Positions 6,267 through 8,124 of a stretch of 8,124 bases of DNA are shown piece after piece. Below the pieces are notes generated by a model. The model was not told the DNA's origin. It did not search any database and saw nothing but the letters and a program-made list of their open reading frames with translations. The stretch is taken from the NCBI GenBank assembly GCA_002505685.1, contig DAVT01000054.1, forward strand, positions 1-8,124. The letters run 5' to 3'. The translations under genes and the position numbers were made by a program. This stretch comes from Euryarchaeota archaeon UBA501. GTDB lineage: Archaea; Thermoplasmatota; Poseidoniia; Poseidoniales; Thalassarchaeaceae. Within the stretch, counting starts at the first letter, position 1; every line of letters begins with the position of its first letter.

Positions 6267-7334
6267 ATGGTTTTTCAGCCCTCCATGGGAATGTTTTCCG
6301 CACAATTTGGGGACCGGGTTCGAACCCTTTCGCATGGCGCAATTTTTCTGACAATCTTGGTTCTCGCCTTGATACATCTACGTCCAGTCGTTGAACCATT
6401 CATCATTGCGGTTTTCATCTACTTCCTTCTGGCTCCAGGTGCACATTGGTTGAATGATCGAGGTGTTCCTCTCTTCCCCGCATACGCGTTGGTCGTCACC
6501 ACCCTTGCCGGTGCCTTCATGCTGGTAGGAATGTGGTTGTACCAAGACATGTCCACGTTTTTGGAGGGTATTCCTGAGTACTCTCTGAAATTGAATGAAT
6601 TGATGGCGAAATGGGAAGGAGAGACCATTCTGGGCTTCACAATTTCATTTGAGGGATTGAGTGTATCGAGTTCCCAACTTGAAACCACTGTCCTTTCTCT
6701 ATTCGGAGAAATTAGCAGTTTTGTCAGTTTGATGCTTACCGTGTTTGTCTTCCTCGTGTTTATCATTCTAGAAGCTGAGACACTCCCAAAGCGCCTTGCA
6801 GCCGCCTATCCATCTGATGTTGAAGAAAATCTCAAGGTGATTCTGACGGATATTGGAGACGGCGTATATCGCTATGTGATTCTCAAAACCGCAGTGAGTT
6901 TTGGTGCAGGTGTCGTCACTGCAATCATCCTCATTGCCATGGGAATCCCTGGATGGTTGTTGTGGAGTACACTCACATTCTTGCTGAGTTACGTCCCCTA
7001 CATCGGTAGTTTAGTCGCACTCATCCCTCCAGCAGTTCTTGGATTCCTACTCCTAGATCCGACCTCTGCGGTGATATTGGTTGTTCTTCTCATTGTCAAA
7101 GAACAAATTTGGGGACAATTCATCGAGAACAAATTGTTTGGTTCCAGTCTTGATATTTCACCCATCGTATTGCTCTTGGTCACTGCATTTTGGTTCTGGC
7201 TATGGGGAATCATGGGCATGATTCTAGCCGTACCAATGGCGGTCATTGTCAAGATTATTCTCAGCAACATACCCGAAACTCGTCCAATCTCAATTCTACT
7301 TTCTGAAAGAGCACCGAGAGCAGAAGAGGAGTAA
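6267..7334 (+). CDS. AI-2E family transporter-like membrane protein
   Basis: The 355-residue product has the length and layout of the AI-2E (formerly UPF0118) family. Two helices open it (about 24-38 and 40-56), with a third at about 70-91. A loop of about 50 residues follows (WEGETILGFTISFEG), then a helix at about 148-168, then a cluster of helices from about 205 to 332. Family hallmarks are GIPGWLLWSTLTFLLSYVPYIGSLVALIPP (start residue 226) and QFIENKLFGSSLDISPIVLLL (start residue 284), then GIMGMILAVPMAVIVK. Members act as exporters of small molecules or as ion antiporters; few export AI-2, so the substrate here is unknown. The start is uncertain: ATG 6267 lacks a ribosome site, and ATGs at 6285 and 6291 in frame would shorten it by 6 or 8 residues without touching the first helix. 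It follows the previous gene by 48 bases, probably in one operon. Confidence 0.9.
   Translation: MVFQPSMGMFSAQFGDRVRTLSHGAIFLTILVLALIHLRPVVEPFIIAVFIYFLLAPGAHWLNDRGVPLFPAYALVVTTLAGAFMLVGMWLYQDMSTFLEGIPEYSLKLNELMAKWEGETILGFTISFEGLSVSSSQLETTVLSLFGEISSFVSLMLTVFVFLVFIILEAETLPKRLAAAYPSDVEENLKVILTDIGDGVYRYVILKTAVSFGAGVVTAIILIAMGIPGWLLWSTLTFLLSYVPYIGSLVALIPPAVLGFLLLDPTSAVILVVLLIVKEQIWGQFIENKLFGSSLDISPIVLLLVTAFWFWLWGIMGMILAVPMAVIVKIILSNIPETRPISILLSERAPRAEEE
7326..7331 (+). promoter_or_regulatory. Ribosome binding site of the DUF4105 gene
   Basis: GAGGAG lies 5 bases ahead of the ATG at 7337 and overlaps the last codons of the AI-2E gene, whose TAA is at 7332-7334. The site supports this start and indicates that both genes share a transcript. 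Confidence 0.6.
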
Positions 7335-7336
7335 AC

Positions 7337-8124
7337 ATGGATTGGAAAGTCCTCGTGGGACTCGCCCTCGCAATTGTGGTATTGTTCCTCAATTTCTGGT
7401 GGCTTACCGCTGGGCGAAAAAAAGCCCGCTTGGACCGTGATTGGGCCGCAGACAATGCCCAATTGGCCCGCTTTGAGATTGCTGAAGATTTGGTCACGTT
7501 ACACAATCGCAGAGATTTCACTTGGCGCACAACTCGAGACTATGATGAGAAATGGGACCAGTGGTCATTCAACCCCAAGGACCTCAAGGACATCTGGTAT
7601 GTTGTCGATTATTTCCACAAAATTCGAGGCATGGCACATACGATGATTGGGTTTGAATTTACAGACAATCGTTTCCTCATGGCATCCTTTGAGGTTCGTC
7701 GAGAGAAGGGTGAAAAATTTCATCCTTGGACAGGGGCTTGGAACGAATTTGAACTGATTTTGATTTGGGCGACAGAACGCGATTTGCTTGGAGTTAGAAC
7801 CAATGCACGCGGAAATGATGTCTACCTCTATCCTTGTGATGTTCTCCCTGAAAAGAAAACGGCTCTCTTGCAGGCGATGATGCAACGAACGAATCAGTTG
7901 GCGGAAACACCTGAATTTTACAATACGATTACTTCGACTTGCACCACTTCGATTACTCAGATTGTCAACCGCGTTACACCCGGTCGTGTACCATTCACTT
8001 GGCGCGCTTACCTTCCGGGATATTCGCCTTGGACGGCTTGGAAGCGAGGGATCCTCACCAAGCGCGGTTCATTCAAAGAAACGGTGGCCGCAGCAGCCAT
8101 CAGTGAGAAGGCCAAAGCCACAGG
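7337..8124 (+). CDS. DUF4105 / Lnb N-terminal-domain-like protein (3' truncated)
   Basis: The frame is open to the window edge, giving 262 residues and no stop. A hydrophobic helix (about 4-24, VLVGLALAIVVLFLNFWWL) is followed by GRKKARLDR. From about residue 57 the sequence follows the DUF4105 pattern: NRRDFTWRTTRDYDEKW, then GMAHTMIGFEFTDNRFLMASFEVRREKGEKF, then ERDLLGVRTNARGNDVYLYPCD, then AETPEFYNTITSTCTTSI, and finally RAYLPGYSPWTAWKRGIL. The conserved His (H101) and Cys (C202) are present, as expected of a cysteine-dependent enzyme. In Bacteroides a member named Lnb transfers an acyl chain onto the N-terminus of lipoproteins; that role is not proven for this branch. The residue before the Cys is Thr, where I recall Asn in the bacterial pattern. 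The gene follows the AI-2E gene by 2 bases with its own GAGGAG site. Archaeal substrates are unknown. Confidence 0.85.
   Translation, partial: MDWKVLVGLALAIVVLFLNFWWLTAGRKKARLDRDWAADNAQLARFEIAEDLVTLHNRRDFTWRTTRDYDEKWDQWSFNPKDLKDIWYVVDYFHKIRGMAHTMIGFEFTDNRFLMASFEVRREKGEKFHPWTGAWNEFELILIWATERDLLGVRTNARGNDVYLYPCDVLPEKKTALLQAMMQRTNQLAETPEFYNTITSTCTTSITQIVNRVTPGRVPFTWRAYLPGYSPWTAWKRGILTKRGSFKETVAAAAISEKAKAT

Noticed and set aside
6267..7334. Naming the membrane protein as an autoinducer-2 exporter involved in quorum sensing
   Set aside because: The family name comes from one E. coli member; many relatives are ion antiporters or uncharacterised, and nothing here points to AI-2.
7565..7885. A 106-codon minus-strand frame at the right end
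   Set aside because: It lies antisense to the clearly conserved DUF4105 coding sequence and has no domain of its own.

Overview
The window most likely comes from a planktonic archaeon of the Marine Group II type (Candidatus Poseidoniales, Thermoplasmatota). This is inferred from gene style, not from a marker gene. The signs are a long secreted protein built from thrombospondin-type-3-like Asp/Asn/Gly repeats with a C-terminal membrane anchor, beta-sandwich surface proteins with short cytoplasmic tails, an archaeal dolichol-phosphate-type GT2, T-tract termination without an obvious hairpin, and a mix of strong Shine-Dalgarno (SD) and SD-poor starts. A marine bacterium with similar surface proteins is not excluded. 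No rRNA, tRNA, CRISPR array or transposon is visible.

Layout. Positions 1-321 hold the end of a membrane-anchored surface protein on the plus strand. It converges on, and overlaps by 4 bases, a GT4 glycosyltransferase on the minus strand (318-1595). A 108-bp divergent intergenic region with two perfect inverted repeats follows. Next is a GT2 glycosyltransferase related to polyprenyl/dolichol-phosphate sugar synthases (1704-2450), ending in T-tracts. After a 67-bp gap with a perfect 8-bp hairpin touching the next ATG, four genes run on the plus strand: a TSP3-repeat surface protein (2518-4899), a second secreted single-pass protein with a duplicated disulfide-bearing domain (4899-6218), an AI-2E family membrane protein (6267-7334), and a DUF4105/Lnb-like protein cut by the window edge (7337-8124). 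The last of these has no stop codon inside the window.

How they fit together. The two glycosyltransferases probably act on lipid-linked sugars or surface glycans. The two secreted proteins carry several N-x-S/T sequons and are plausible glycan acceptors. The two surface genes are translationally coupled (TGATG overlap with a perfect GGAGGTGA). The AI-2E and DUF4105 genes are separated by only 2 bases. The whole window therefore looks like a cell-envelope neighbourhood. The parts worth most attention are the cysteine-clamped repeat array, the two-gene surface unit, the DUF4105/Lnb-like protein with its His and Cys in place, and the palindromes next to start codons.
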